64,000 nucleotides of DNA from Diphasiastrum complanatum (GCA_029204225.1 CM055110.1:39437515-39501514); one strand, 5' to 3'. Counted from the first letter of the stretch, positions 23,863-34,853 are shown. Notes: a model not told the origin generated them from the letters alone. Made by a program: numbers and translations.

Positions 23863-24936
23863 CTAGAGCCATGGTCGTCCTAATAATACTTTGTACGACG
23901 ATTCTCTTGTAGTCCTTAATATAATAAAATCTATTAGGAACTTATGGTCTCCAATATAGATTGTAACTTGGGACAATTCTCCAATTGGTGATCTTCTAGT
24001 TGCATCAGCTAATCTTAAATGTCTTAATGTGGGTGTTATTCTATGGTGAATGCCTAACTCGTACGCTATTTCTTCAGTCATTATGTTTACGCTAGATTCG
24101 GAATCTATGGGCACACTCTCTAAAATGCAGCCATTGATTACTACCTGAATCTCGGGTTGACCTTTATCACCGTAGTTAACTGATCCTATATTGACTAATG
24201 GTAAATTCGCTTTTCTTTTATTTTTCCTTTGCAAAAATTGCTTAATTTCTTTCTTATAATACTGATTATCCTCTACTAACTGTTTAAAAGTTATATTGGG
24301 CATTCTGGAGACAAGGTCTTCTACTATATCATATGACCGGGTTCTAAGTGGCGATAGATCTCTAGGTATCTTGCTACTTATAACTGGATCTAAAAATGTT
24401 ACTTTTTTAACTTTTCTGGTTTCTTCGTCTAAAAGCTTTTTAGCTTCTGAACTAATATCAATATCATAATATTTTTCAGTAGACCTATCAAGGTCTAATT
24501 CTTTACTATTAGAAATTTCTATTGGTTGTTCTACGACTTTCACTTTTTCTGTCGTGTTTTTCACGTTTTTCGCAGATTTTGTCTTCTTAATTTTCTTCTT
24601 ATCTTTAAGAGGTGAAGAATCTATACTATTTCTAGTAGTTACTTTATTTATTTCTACATCTAAATCAGGCCATTGATGTTCTTGATCTTGTGATTCGGAC
24701 TCTATTTCTATCCTCTGAACTATCATGTCAATGTTAGTTTTAGATGCCCGAAGGTCATCTTCTCTAAGCGAGTTTACAAACCTCGGTTTAGAACACGGTT
24801 GTTGTGGCTGAGCACATTCAGCGGTGACATGCCCTTTGTCTTTACAGTTAGCACAAAGCGACAAATATGCTACTGACCTCTTGGATTTAGGGCAATCAGG
24901 TGAATAGTGACCCGGGGCTCCGCAATTGTAGCACAA
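23863..24936 (-). pseudogene. Gag zinc knuckles and first protease-like domain (K)
   Basis: 357 codons, open further upstream. Two CCHC knuckles, CYNCGAPGHYSPDC and CANCKDKGHVTAEC, are followed by about 190 residues of Lys/Glu/Ser-rich linker. Then a retropepsin-like domain: VPIDSESSVNIM (active-site G replaced by E), LRLADATRRSPIGELSQVTIYIGDHKFLIDFIIL, KVLLGRPWL. The frame stops right after GRPWL. The domain resembles the one at 23.05-23.6 kb throughout, so K has two protease-like units in tandem. Confidence 0.8.
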
Positions 24937-25266
24937 AACCCTTACTCTGGGTAGGAGTGAAATTTCTTGTCCCCCCTCTACACAAAATAGTGTATTGTTG
25001 ACCAGTACGTGATTTTGGTATAATATTCTTTTGGTTAATAGGAGTTGCGGTATAAACTACCTCCTCATGATTATAAATCGGACAGAGGAATAATTTTTCT
25101 TCTAAATAGTTAGTCTGTAAACTGAGATAGTTGGTCTTAGAATTACCTTCCTTCCCACAAGCGGTACACCATATTGGCGTTAAGCTTTGTTTTTTTCTCG
25201 TTTGGCTTTAACGTCAGATATCTAGACTTTTAAATCACTCATTTCTTTTGCTAATATCTCAACACT

Positions 25267-26366
25267 CTAAATTAATGGAGCCATCTTTTCGAATGTCTCC
25301 ATTCTTTTCTTCCTATCTGAGCTCTTACTCTTGGACTTTCTATAAGAAGATTCTTCTTCTGATGAAGAAAAATAAGATGAAGACTCTGAAGATTTTTTCT
25401 CATCTGCTGAATCATATTCCGATTCAGACTCAATAGATGATTCAGATTCTTCTGTACGTTTCGATTTATGCTTTTTACTACTTTTTCTCTCATTCCTCCG
25501 TCTGCGAGAAATTCGAGAAGTTTCATAATTCTCGGAAGAGGCGATGACACCTTCCAAAGAGGTCATCGATCCCTGTCGACAATAACAATCTATTTTCTTA
25601 GGCAAACCGCCCAAGAACCATTTGTTTTGCATAGGAACCGGATACTGGGCTCCTAATTTTTCTATTAAAATTCTTAACTCTACGAGCATACTTTCTAAGT
25701 GATTCCTTCGGCTTTTTCTCAACAGAATTAAGCCAAGCCAACAATCTAGTGGAGTATCCTATCTCCCTAAACTGCTTAAGGAATGCTGCTTTTAAAGCAT
25801 TCCAAATATTAACCGTTTCCGGTACTAATTAACTGTACCAAATCCTAGCCTGCTTCCGTAGAAGACCTGACAAAATTCTAGCTTTGTCCTCGTCTGTATG
25901 TTCTTTATTTTGCTATGGTAATAGATTCAAACTGGGATAAATAATCGTCCGCATCTTCAGACGATTATCCCTTAAAAAAATTGTATCTTATTTTAGTAGA
26001 TGTGGGTGGCGCTGGGTTAGCCATATTATCAGTTGGTGAACTAGGTGGACTAGGAGGATCAGGATCTAGGCTACGCTCAGATGATTGTTCTGATAAAGAA
26101 GATTTTGATTCTGAACTTGGTTTGAAAGTGGAATCAGACGAATCTTTTGAACTTGGTGTTTTAAAGGATTTTTTCTCAAATGAATCTACAAATGTTGTAG
26201 TAGCATTTAGAAGATCATTAAACGCTTTAGGTGTTAATCTCGCTCTAATTAGTGAATTTCGCAAATTCTACAAATACAAATTTCTAAATTTCCTATATGC
26301 TTCTAGTCGATGTGCACGCTCTAAACGTTTCTGATCAATAGTTGCTTGAGAGTATGTTCTTGGCAT
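25267..26366 (-). pseudogene. Gypsy gag (K)
   Basis: ATG at 26366 (MPRTYSQATIDQKRLE). A stop lies at about 26268, then RNSLIRARLTPKAFNDLLNA and a Ser/Pro-rich stretch to 25965. The retrotransposon-gag core follows with one shift and one stop: ARILSGLLRKQARIWYS, then NIWNALKAAFLKQFREIGY and LAWLNSVEKKPKESLRKYA. The last frame (25722-25267) continues LGAQYPVPMQNKWFLGGLPKK into an Arg/Ser/Glu-rich tail. Gag forms the particle shell. Confidence 0.78.
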
Positions 26367-26431
26367 GCGTTACACGAGAAAGATTCGTAGACATAATACA
26401 CTTAAAAATATTACAAAAGATGAAATTCATC

Positions 26432-26449
26432 TCCCCGACAACGATGCCT
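26432..26449 (-). other. Primer-binding site, tRNA-Asp type (K)
   Basis: Plus strand TCCCCGACAACGATGCCT compares with the 3' end of plant tRNA-Asp (TCCCCGGCAACGGCGCCA) at 14 of 18 positions; three of the four changes are G-to-A or C-to-T. It lies 66 bp upstream of the gag ATG in the right orientation. The 5' LTR expected beyond it is not recognisable. Confidence 0.65.
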
Positions 26450-26542
26450 TATTATGTGGTGTTTGGTTAGCTTGACATCCAAAGTTTCTTTGGTCTCAGG
26501 TTCGAGCCTCCCCTTGGAAACCAAGAAGCATATTATGTGGTG
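26450..26542 (+). repeat. tRNA-like 69-bp segment between 12-bp direct repeats
   Basis: TATTATGTGGTG occurs at 26450-26461 and again at 26531-26542. Between them, GGTTCGAGCCT fits the pol III B box (GGTTCGANNCC) except for one base, and TTGGTTAGCTTGA resembles a weak A box. CCAAAG...CTTTGG between them can pair like an anticodon arm with a 3-base loop, which is too short for a real tRNA. A SINE head or retroposed tRNA fragment would look like this. Confidence 0.4.
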
Positions 26543-27122
26543 GCCTAGTCATTATAGATTTTCACAAAATCAATGAATTAAGTAGTATAAAAGGTTTGAT
26601 CGTTCCCCAAGAGAGAGAATAATCTCTTCTTTTGTATGATAAGTGTATGTAAGAAGGTGAATAGAATGTGATGTGTAATATTCACAATGAATACTACAAC
26701 AACATATTTGGTTATCCAAAGATATTTGGGTAAATTGGCATCCGAAAACACCAATGGTGATTTGGTCAAGGTCTGTGATTATAAAGATTACTTTATCTTT
26801 CAGGCTCTTCAGATAACAGTAGGCAAGCAGATCAGACAACAACTAGCAAATAGATTCATCAAACAAGATCAAATTGGCTAATGATTCCTCTTAATTGAAT
26901 ATAGTGAATTAGTTCTTATCATAGGAAGCAAACAGAATAGAGCATCAAACAAGTTCATTATCTGAACACATAGCTCATTCAAAATTGAAAGAAGTTCTGC
27001 TTATGGTTATGCTTAACAGCTTCCCTAATTCTCTGCACACATTAGTTAGAATTGTCGCTCTCTGGTGACGCCTGAAAATCCACGTTAGAGTAACTGTAAT
27101 TCAGTAAACATGAAACGTGTAG
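26543..27122. other. Spacer without recognisable gene
   Basis: AT-rich; the three small ORFs here show no motif. It abuts the broken start of the Copia G fragment. Confidence 0.4.
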
Positions 27123-27242
27123 TATTGTAGAACGCAAGATATGACAGCAGATGTTTTTACGAAAGCCTTAAGTTTGGAGTCACAGAGAAGATTCTGTGTA
27201 GAACTAAGTTTGAAGGTCAAGGCATTCAAGGATTCAGATTAA
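27123..27242 (+). CDS. Copia RNase H tail (element G)
   Basis: 39 codons reading YCRTQDMTADVFTKALSLES, parallel to the tail of A1 at base 26 onward, stop TAA 27240-27242, then purine tract AAGCGGAAG (27241-27249). Upstream the frame is lost at once, so only the last piece of the polyprotein is left. Confidence 0.75.
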   Translation, partial: YCRTQDMTADVFTKALSLESQRRFCVELSLKVKAFKDSD

Positions 27243-27249
27243 GCGGAAG

Positions 27250-28379
27250 TGTTGGCTTATTCTCTTTAATCTTCATCTGTTGTTAATCCAGTTCTACGAA
27301 TTTTCCCCTGTGTTTACACAGTCTGCAGAATTACAAGTGTTTTTACATAGTCTACAGAATTACATAGAGTTTACAATAGTTTTTTCTTTTTTTGCCTATC
27401 AAAAATCCCGTTGAAAAATGCAGTGTCTCTTTTTTCGCATTTTTTGTCTGAGATTTTTTCTCGTGTAAAATCATAGTGTCGCATTTTTCGCTTTTTCCAA
27501 AGAGCCTCAAATGTTAAGAAAACGACTCTGGCAAAGTGTGGGACAACCCTAAGTGAGATTTAAGGACACCTTCTCTTTTTTCATCTTTTTTGCAAAAAAT
27601 TCGATAGTGTCGCCTGTGGCTGTTTGAGTTCATTTCTGCAAAGCTATAATTTTGGTTCATTTATGCAGACAGAATGCTCACGGCCAACTTCACCGCTTAT
27701 CAACAATCAATGACAAGGACCGGATGGATGCCAGCGGATCACCAGCCAACTGGTGATCACAATTGACAACCTAATTTCTTAGTATAAATAGCTGTTTATA
27801 TCCATACAGTTTCAATCATCTGAAAATCAAGATTATCATAAGCATTTGAATAGTTAGCTCTCTCTCTCTCTCAAGCTTGCGAGCTTGAATAGTCCTGAGC
27901 ATTCTAGCTCCTTCTTAGAGTTGTTTTAGAGACTGTTATTGCACTATTGCTTATCAGCATTACGCATTAATTCAGACTTTCATAGCATAGAGTACGCGGC
28001 TTCAATCCGCAACTTATTGTACTCATTTACTTCTGTTTTGTTTTGAATCAATACTATCCTTTATTGCATTCAGCTTTGTCTCAAAATGTAGGCATTTTCT
28101 GGAGTTCTTCGTGAGTAATTATTTGTCTAATAATTTTCGATGCTTAATTGTTTGGCTATGTAATCACTGTATACTGGCGATTTCAAAGTTAGTTACTAGA
28201 AGTTCAAACGTGATTTCTATCACTATTGTCTTGTTTGAAATTGATAGGTATAGTCATGCATTGGAAAGATGAAGAAGTTTATTTCGCCATGCACAAAAAG
28301 TTTTTTTTCTAGACACACGAATTATTTTCATTCGTTTCTTTTCGAGCTAGACCTATCTTCTGCAACCCACTTTCCGACA
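27250..28379 (+). repeat. 3' LTR of Copia G
   Basis: 1130 bp, TGTTGG...CCGACA, starting at the purine tract. Related to LTRs A1 and A2 but clearly diverged. Holds two copies of an AGTGTC-C-TTTTTCGC motif (about 27421, 27472) and a partial third (about 27606), plus a (CT) patch at about 27860. The terminal CCGACA, in place of CCAACA, slightly breaks the inverted ends. Confidence 0.78.
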
Positions 28380-28384
28380 TACCC

Positions 28385-28580
28385 GAGCAACTATAACACA
28401 GCTATGGATACTAATTACGAGTCAACGTTTATAGTAACATCTATCAATTACATGTGGTCTTTCACCCTGATCGTTCAGATATGTATATTATGTATAGTAA
28501 TACCCACGCAAACGTAACATAACTATGGATACTAACTACGAGTCAACGTTTATGGTAACATTCATCAATTATAGGTGGTA
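28385..28580 (+). repeat. Tandem pair of about 65 bp
   Basis: The block around CTATGGATACTAATTACGAG (28400-28419) recurs at 28524-28543 as CTATGGATACTAACTACGAG, and both continue for about 40 bp with few changes (translation TNYESTF in each). A 60-bp unrelated spacer lies between them. Confidence 0.75.
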
Positions 28581-28962
28581 CGTGATTCAAGTCGCTCCTC
28601 AAAGTAAAAGAATTTTTGAGGATAGAGATGTCATGGAGAACATGGTGCTGCCAACTGATGCACCTCATGAACAAGATTGTGATGATGGATTCAATGACAC
28701 ATTTTTGGAGGATGATCATGTGCAAGTTTCACAAGCTAATGATGATGTTGAACGTGATGCATCATCATCGGATGGATCGATGACACATGACACACCTTCT
28801 CGATCTCACTCGTTGTCACCATCGCCATTAGCTTTTGAAGATCAACTTATTAATGATGAAGCTATAGGAGATATTTGGGTAGAATTAGAGATAGACTCAT
28901 TTGGTTTGTCAGATTTGTTGCATGATGATGCGGCAACGATGAACCACCAAATGAATAAGTGA
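28525..28962 (+). CDS. Unrecognised acidic ORF, 145 codons
   Basis: ATG at 28525 opens inside the second copy of the tandem pair. The first 30 residues are neutral and aromatic; residues 35-145 are rich in Asp, Glu and Ser (DDGFNDTFLEDDHVQVSQ, SSSDGSMTHDTPSRSHSLS) and end near WVELEIDSFGLSDLLHDD. Such an acidic tail with a hydrophobic LxDLL motif can be an activation region or the C-terminus of a transposase, but I recognise no family. It sits directly after an LTR and has no visible promoter. Confidence 0.35.
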   Translation: MDTNYESTFMVTFINYRWYVIQVAPQSKRIFEDRDVMENMVLPTDAPHEQDCDDGFNDTFLEDDHVQVSQANDDVERDASSSDGSMTHDTPSRSHSLSPSPLAFEDQLINDEAIGDIWVELEIDSFGLSDLLHDDAATMNHQMNK

Positions 28963-29560
28963 GATAGTATAATGTATTTCAACTCATTGTAATATTAATC
29001 ATATTGCGATTACACTTTGTTTATTGACTAGTTGACATCAAACAAGAAGTTGACGCATTTGTGAATACTCAATTTGTGGTCATCATTTTTTTGTGATACA
29101 TATTCACTTGTGCATATGGCAACCAATGTTGATAGAAAATGGAATTCAATGTTTTGATAGGTAACAAATTCCAAAAGCGAGATCCATTTACATTCTATTT
29201 AATATTGTGGTTTATACCGAGAAGCCTACCTCTTTATAACCTGCTCTATATGCCTCGCTATAACCCTCTCTATAAATGTTTCAAAAACAAGTTCAAATTT
29301 GGTAGGCTTATACCGAGGCCAAAAACTGGACCCGAGGCTCGAGCATTCCACTCCCCCCATGACTCATTCTAAAAACTATCTTTCGAAAAAATGCTCAAAA
29401 AATGCCTTGGAAATCGCCCGTCCTCTTATAGTGACTATGACACCTCATTGGACACCTCTGGAACCTATCTTGGCGACATGGGCATGACATTCTTTCTCCC
29501 TTATTCAAGTTCTGACCTCAAAACTTAAAGTTAGGAAAGTTGTTTTTAGGGTACCTTCTT
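28963..29560. other. Spacer without recognisable gene
   Basis: Contains a short periodic stretch around 29220-29275 (TATAACC, CTATATGCC, CTATAACCC). No gene seen. Confidence 0.4.
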
Positions 29561-29564
29561 GTTT

Positions 29565-29750
29565 CTAGCAATCGTCATTGTCTGTGCAACCCTTCCATCG
29601 GACCATATACTCGATAACTAGATAATTCTTCAATCTTTTAGTTCTTGTATCCAAAATCCTTTCGATTTCAAGTCGAGTCACACTCGATAATTCATCCAAT
29701 AGGTCTAATTGGTCTCTAGAACTAGAATGTTCCCCTTCAATATAGCGCAA
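29565..29750 (-). pseudogene. Chromodomain of a Gypsy chromovirus integrase
   Basis: 62 codons. LEIERILDTRTKRLKNYLVI, followed by EYMVRWKGCTDNDDC, is a typical integrase-fused chromodomain (…ILD-R…EYLVRWKG…). Preceding residues SSVTRLE correspond to the linker. In chromoviruses this domain steers insertion toward marked chromatin. The rest of that element is not seen here, so this is an isolated fragment of a different Gypsy branch than K. Confidence 0.75.
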
Positions 29751-30023
29751 TTTTTTGTTTGATGTAGAAACATCAGTTTATTTTCTTCGAAGTTCTTTTT
29801 GAGAAAGAATTGATGTGCTTTTTTCGATGGTTAATCTTGGCTAGATAGAGATAATTACAACAAAGTGGTCATAAGAAAAATGAAGACTCCCAAGGAGAGT
29901 CAACAACATCATTGTCAACAATAGGAGATCCTACAACAAGTTAACTAAGAAGTGTGTGAACATAATTAACACGGTCACAAATGGAAGTAGACTCTAACAT
30001 CTTTTATGAAAAGAATTTTTTTC

Positions 30024-30344
30024 TCAAGCATGAGTAGTTACATCATAGATCTCAGACATATTGATGAGGGCATTCCAGGCTTGTTTTGATATTTCATAGC
30101 CATTGATATGTGATATTTGTGAATCATGGATATCAATGCAAGTGCTATTGAGCTTTGCATCTTGTTGTGGGAGTGTGGTAGATCCGTCAACCACATCCAA
30201 TAAATCTTCTTCCAATAATATTATCTTTATACAATACTTCCACATATGGAAGTTGTCACCATTGAATATCTCAATAAGATAGATAGAGGATGATTGCTCC
30301 ATGGACCTTGGCATTTTGTGAAACTTAGATTTTTTGCTTGCCAT
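30024..30344 (-). pseudogene. Copia gag N-terminus (element I)
   Basis: ATG at 30344. IEIFNGDNFHMWKYCIKIIL and EEDLLDVVDG are the usual Copia gag start, then ISKQAWNALINMSEIYDV. The frame stops after 106 codons, before the zinc knuckle, and no protease, integrase or RT follows to the left. A primer site on the same strand lies 935 bp upstream. Confidence 0.75.
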
Positions 30345-31279
30345 GATTCAACAAAAAGATAGCACATGGTATGTTGCATTTTTTATGCCACTAGTTGAAT
30401 GTTTATCATTAAGAATTGTGGTTTGGTATATAACTGAAAATCTAACAATGGAATATAAAAGTAGGAAAAATCTTAAAATTAAAATTATTTTTTAGCGTCC
30501 AAAGGATTGCTATTCTAGTGTGCCAACGGATTCCGCCAGATTTTTTTTTATTTTTTTTGCGGTGGAATTCTATAGCATGCCAACATGTTATATGATTCTG
30601 CTGCAAAAAAAAAAAAAGTCTTGTTTCATTTGGCACATCGGCGTGCTATCTTTGAAGGTTGCCAAAAACAAATCTTGTAGTTCATTTACTTAGCACATTG
30701 GCATGCTATATTTGGAGGCTAAAAAATATGACAATGATAGTTTGATATCTGTATTGTCACATAGAGCACAATTTGGTATTTCATTATCACAATGAATATA
30801 TAATTTGTTTTACAAAGGAAAGTTAAATGGTTGTGAATGATTCACATGATACAACTATGACTCAAAACTATGATGTCCAAGCCTTTTGTGGTATTGGAAA
30901 GTGAGAAGCCAATTTTAGTACATAGCAAAAAAGTAAAAAAAGGAAAGTGGACACATCACCATAGAAGAAAGATGTGCTAGAGATTGTCATGACATCTATC
31001 AAGAGACATTGAGAAAGTCATTAGTCGTAAAGAGTGGAGACAAACAATGTCACTTCCAAAGGTGTACATTGAAATACATTAAAACTTTTGCATCTAGTTA
31101 GCATTTTCTTGTAGTTAGAGACAAAAAGTAGTTAATAATACATGGCATGCAATGTGCTACATGATAGATGAACCATGAGTAGAATGAAACCCACAAAACT
31201 CACAAAAAATTTACTCACAGACTGTCAAAACCCTTGCTCCACGTGTCTTGCTAAATGTTGGTGGACAATCAACATGTAA
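30345..31279 (-). other. Long leader of element I
   Basis: AT-rich, no frame of note. Around 30500-30720 the phrases TGCCAA and TAGCATGCCAA recur several times. Confidence 0.4.
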
Positions 31280-31291
31280 GCCTTAATACCA
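31280..31291 (-). other. Primer-binding site of element I
   Basis: Minus strand TGGTATTAAGGC, ten of twelve bases like the initiator tRNA-Met site, one base after an LTR end CCAACA (complement of 31293-31298). Confidence 0.65.
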
Positions 31292-31292
31292 T

Positions 31293-32345
31293 TGTTGGCA
31301 AAAACAACAAAATATGAAATATGGAGCAAATAGAGAAACTCGACACAAGTTCGAATATCCCGATTGCTTAGTGTGTGCACTGTAGAAAACTCTGATAATT
31401 GAGCAATTAACTATGTCTAAAAAGATGAATCATCTATCACAACAAAACCTAGACTAGATTGAGTTGGAAGGTGTTCAGGATAATTGTAATATTAGAAATA
31501 CTAAGGCATCTAAGACAACCATCTTCCTACACTTCAACTCAATCGACAAGTACACAATGAGAATTCATATTCAATTTACAACAGTAAAAGATAGCATCAC
31601 AATAAATTAGAAACAACATCAAGCATTCACATAGGACACAATTGCATTTGATAAAACCATATTAAAAATATGGATGTACAAAAAGATTATTGTTGGTAGA
31701 TTTACTTTAAGCAGTGTACAAGCCTAGAAAGAACAGTCTAAGGACTGATCAACAATGTACTAGATATCTGAGTAAAAACATCTAAATCTAAATCTGCTAT
31801 GTCTACGCTCAATTATATAGGTGATTAATCAAGCTTATTGAATCAATAATAGATATTGGTAGTGAGTTTGATCTAGTTTGAGAGAGATTGGTAGAGCTAG
31901 TGAGATTGATCTCACACCTAGTTGCAAGTTCTCAAGTTGGAGTTGGTAGGACAATTAGGAGTCATGAAGGGTCGAATTTGTCAAATGTGGTGAGGGGTTA
32001 TTTTTAGTTGTCCTTTGAATAAGTTTGAATCAAGTCAGGTCAACATTGATTTGACAATTCTTCAAATAGTGTTTGTGTCGATAGCCCCTCAAATAATATT
32101 CGAGTCGAGGTAGTTGATTGTGCGAACTTTTGTGTGAATTATTTATTGAACTACATACTAAACTATAGACATATTGACGTGCTAGCAAGATGCCCCCAAT
32201 GCCAAATTACAATTTCAGTAAAAAAAAAAAAACCTTTTTTTCATTTTGAAGAGCTATGTTATGTAAATTTTAAATTTGAATGTTTCGATTGGACAATGTG
32301 TAAGAAAATCTTGAAAAAAATAAAACGTCATCTTTACAAAGGGTC
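31293..32345 (-). repeat. Probable 5' LTR of element I and beyond; far end uncertain
   Basis: The LTR end at 31293 (plus strand TGTTGGCAAAAAC) is well placed against the primer site. Its start could be any of several CAACA sites (for example 31756-31760), and no second copy exists for comparison, so the right limit given is only the next landmark. Confidence 0.4.
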
Positions 32346-33230
32346 TTTTTAGGATTTGGAACTCATGTATTGTGTTATATTAGAAACAACGTCGAGTATG
32401 AGATGGATGACCAATGTGAGAGGATGGGTAAAGGAGCACTCTTGATTCAAACTTGCATGGGAAGTATAAATAAAATAACTTGATTTGCTCATTTGAATAT
32501 TTGCCCTTGTAATTGGTCCATTTTTCTTGAGTTGCTCCAACATCTTGACAATGTCTCCAGTTCCAAAAACTAGGCTCAACCATGTACCACCTCTCATATG
32601 CATGTGCCACCAGTGTGGCGACTTAAACCATTCCTCAATTGCCCAATGACAATCTTCCATTTTTATTAAGGGACTCACTATGGCATCTTGGTCAAACTAC
32701 CCTATTATAGTCAAACTACACTATCCTAGTCAAACCACCACATGTTTCAAAATCATACTAAAATTGGAGCTATTAGTGAAATAGTCATCATGAGGAGCTA
32801 TTTGGGTGGCATGTGTCATTGTGAGGAGCAATTTGGTAATGTGTTTGAATGTCATTGGTAGGAGCAACATTGTACCATTGTACCGCTTAATAGGAGGGTT
32901 CCTCATGAAAGCACAAATGATTCCTTCTCATGAAAACTATGCCCAATAACATTAAAGAAGAGTAATTTGTACAGGGTAAAGTCCTTAGGCAAGGGCTTTG
33001 GTCCCATGAGGGCACCTACACTACCGTGAGATTTACTCGCTTATCACCTCTCTATAGGTTTTTGCTTTGATTAGGCCTATCCGAGCAGGGTGCTAAGAGT
33101 TTGTCCCCATGGACAAGAAACGGCTCAAAAAGAGCAACTCATTCCCTCCATCTGTCTAGAGTTTATGTCCATGTGCAAGATTCAAAAACTTGCTCTGGTG
33201 AGTACTGGCTTCAAAGGGCCCATCTATCCA
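32346..33230. other. Spacer; one unrecognised minus ORF
   Basis: A 109-codon minus frame (32678-32349) has no motif I know and overlaps another frame of similar length; I do not call it a gene. Nothing else seen. Confidence 0.35.
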
Positions 33231-33340
33231 TGCTTTGAATCCACTAATGACCGGAATAGAGAACACGGCCTAGATTGGAATCTCCACGCTCTGAATCCAC
33301 TAATGATCGGAATAGAGAACATGGTCTAGATTGAATCTCC
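33231..33340 (+). repeat. Tandem duplication, unit about 56 bp
   Basis: Two adjacent copies of a segment including GAATCCACTAATGA(C/T)CGGAAT and AGAGAACA(C/T)GG(C/T)CTAGATT. Differences are mostly C/T. Confidence 0.8.
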
Positions 33341-34846
33341 TTGCCACGAGGAAGAGCTCTAAGGCCATCATAACATAATGACTTGCTCGTGCTCTAGAGG
33401 TGTTTAGGGGATGCACCATGGCCGACCCCACACATGGGTGAGGCTGAATACATCCATAATGTACCCGTGCTCCTACTATACGCCATATTCACCCTCCTCT
33501 TGAACTATGTCATCAGTCCAATGTCCATAGTTATAAATAAAAAGGCATAACATTCATCAATGTCATCATGCAAGAAATGAATGAAGCTAATTGCACCATG
33601 ACGCCTTCTTTTGTATGGATGCCTCCTCTCCCCTTCCCTCCCTCCTCACTGCTGATCACACTTCCGCCATAACAAAGACGCACGTTGCATAATGAAGCCC
33701 AACCCGTGAACAGAGTCCGGAATAGTCAGAAAACATACAACACACACCTACTGGATTGACGCAAGCCACTAGGCTCTACGTAGGTTCATGTCTTCTATAC
33801 ACTGTCGCTACCTGTCTTGGAATAATGTGAACGGAATGAAGCCCAGTTCAACATAATGGCTGACTCGCGGCTGCTTGCTGATTCCTTGAGTGAAAGAATA
33901 ATTGCAGGTGTGTTGAATCATGTGTAACTGTTAAATATAAACATCAAATGTAGTGGCCAGGGATTGAATAATCATGTGGGCATTTTTCTCATTTAATATA
34001 TGGTGGAGCTCACTGGATTTCAGCTCGGATGGTAGAATGAAGATTCAGCAGATGATATTGCTCCTGGGTGAGCATATGCAGCCTAGTTTTTCTATTGTGT
34101 TAGGTGTCAATTTTTTTAAGAGTTTAGCGAATTTTGTATTCTTAACGCCAAACATGTAGCTATCGTCTGCAACGACATTTCAAATAGAGCTAGGATTTAG
34201 CAGTGCCGGTGCTGCATTTCCCCAGACTGCAGGATCGATAGTGCCAGCATTATATTATACATTAAAATAGAAGTTTGTAATTGTGAGAACTCTTCGAGTT
34301 AATAAGCTTATGTTCATTGAATCCTGAATCACTCATAAGTTCTTGGCGAGCTTCAGTCGAGGTCGACGCTTCTTGTCGTGATAACGAACCAGCTGGAATT
34401 CACATCAACTCGAATTTTTTCCTGTGAATGCACGCACTCCCATAAGCCATCCATATGTACAACCAATGCCATACTATCTTATTCATTAAATTTTGCGATC
34501 TGATAAATTGGCTGAAAATTTTATCAAAGTTGGTGTCACGGTCTCCCTGACTCAGGAAGATTTACCGACCACAATTTCTCATCAAATTAGTTTAGATTTT
34601 CGCCTTTGCTTATTATTAGTTTTTATTCTGATATTCAGAATGCTGAAAACTGCAACCAAATGTCAGCCCAAACTGTGGATTTCAGTTTATATGATGTCTT
34701 CATTTCAATAGCGTATTAAGTCAAACAAGTGGCGGCTCACCTATTGACAGGAATCTCTCGAAAAACTACAGGTTTTTAATCCATTTGAATTTTGCAGCCT
34801 ACGGAGCTGAAGTGGTTTGGTGCTCTGTTATCTTGTCATATTGAGG
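33341..34846. other. Upstream region of the pectinesterase gene
   Basis: No retroelement motif recognised. Composition is more balanced than elsewhere. Several short ORFs, none convincing. Confidence 0.4.
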
Positions 34847-34853
34847 TATAAGA
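34847..34853 (+). promoter_or_regulatory. Candidate TATA box of the pectinesterase gene
   Basis: TATAAGA, 179 bp before the ATG and 99 bp before the dinucleotide tract. Weak on its own; a second candidate GTATAATG lies at 34924-34931. Confidence 0.25.

Larger units (their letters stand above)
20641..26449 (-). mobile_element. Gypsy K, minus strand, decayed
   Basis: Order on the minus strand: primer site (26449-26432), gag, two CCHC knuckles, two protease-like domains, RT, RNase H, integrase, end near 20641. No chromodomain follows integrase. The tRNA-Asp-like primer site and GRPWL protease signature suggest the Athila/Tat (non-chromovirus) branch. LTRs are not recognisable. Every reading frame has stops or shifts. 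Confidence 0.82.

Noticed and set aside
26462-26530. A functional tRNA gene
   Set aside because: The anticodon loop would have three bases and the acceptor arm does not pair.
32349-32678. 109-codon minus ORF
   Set aside because: No motif, overlapped by another frame, no context.
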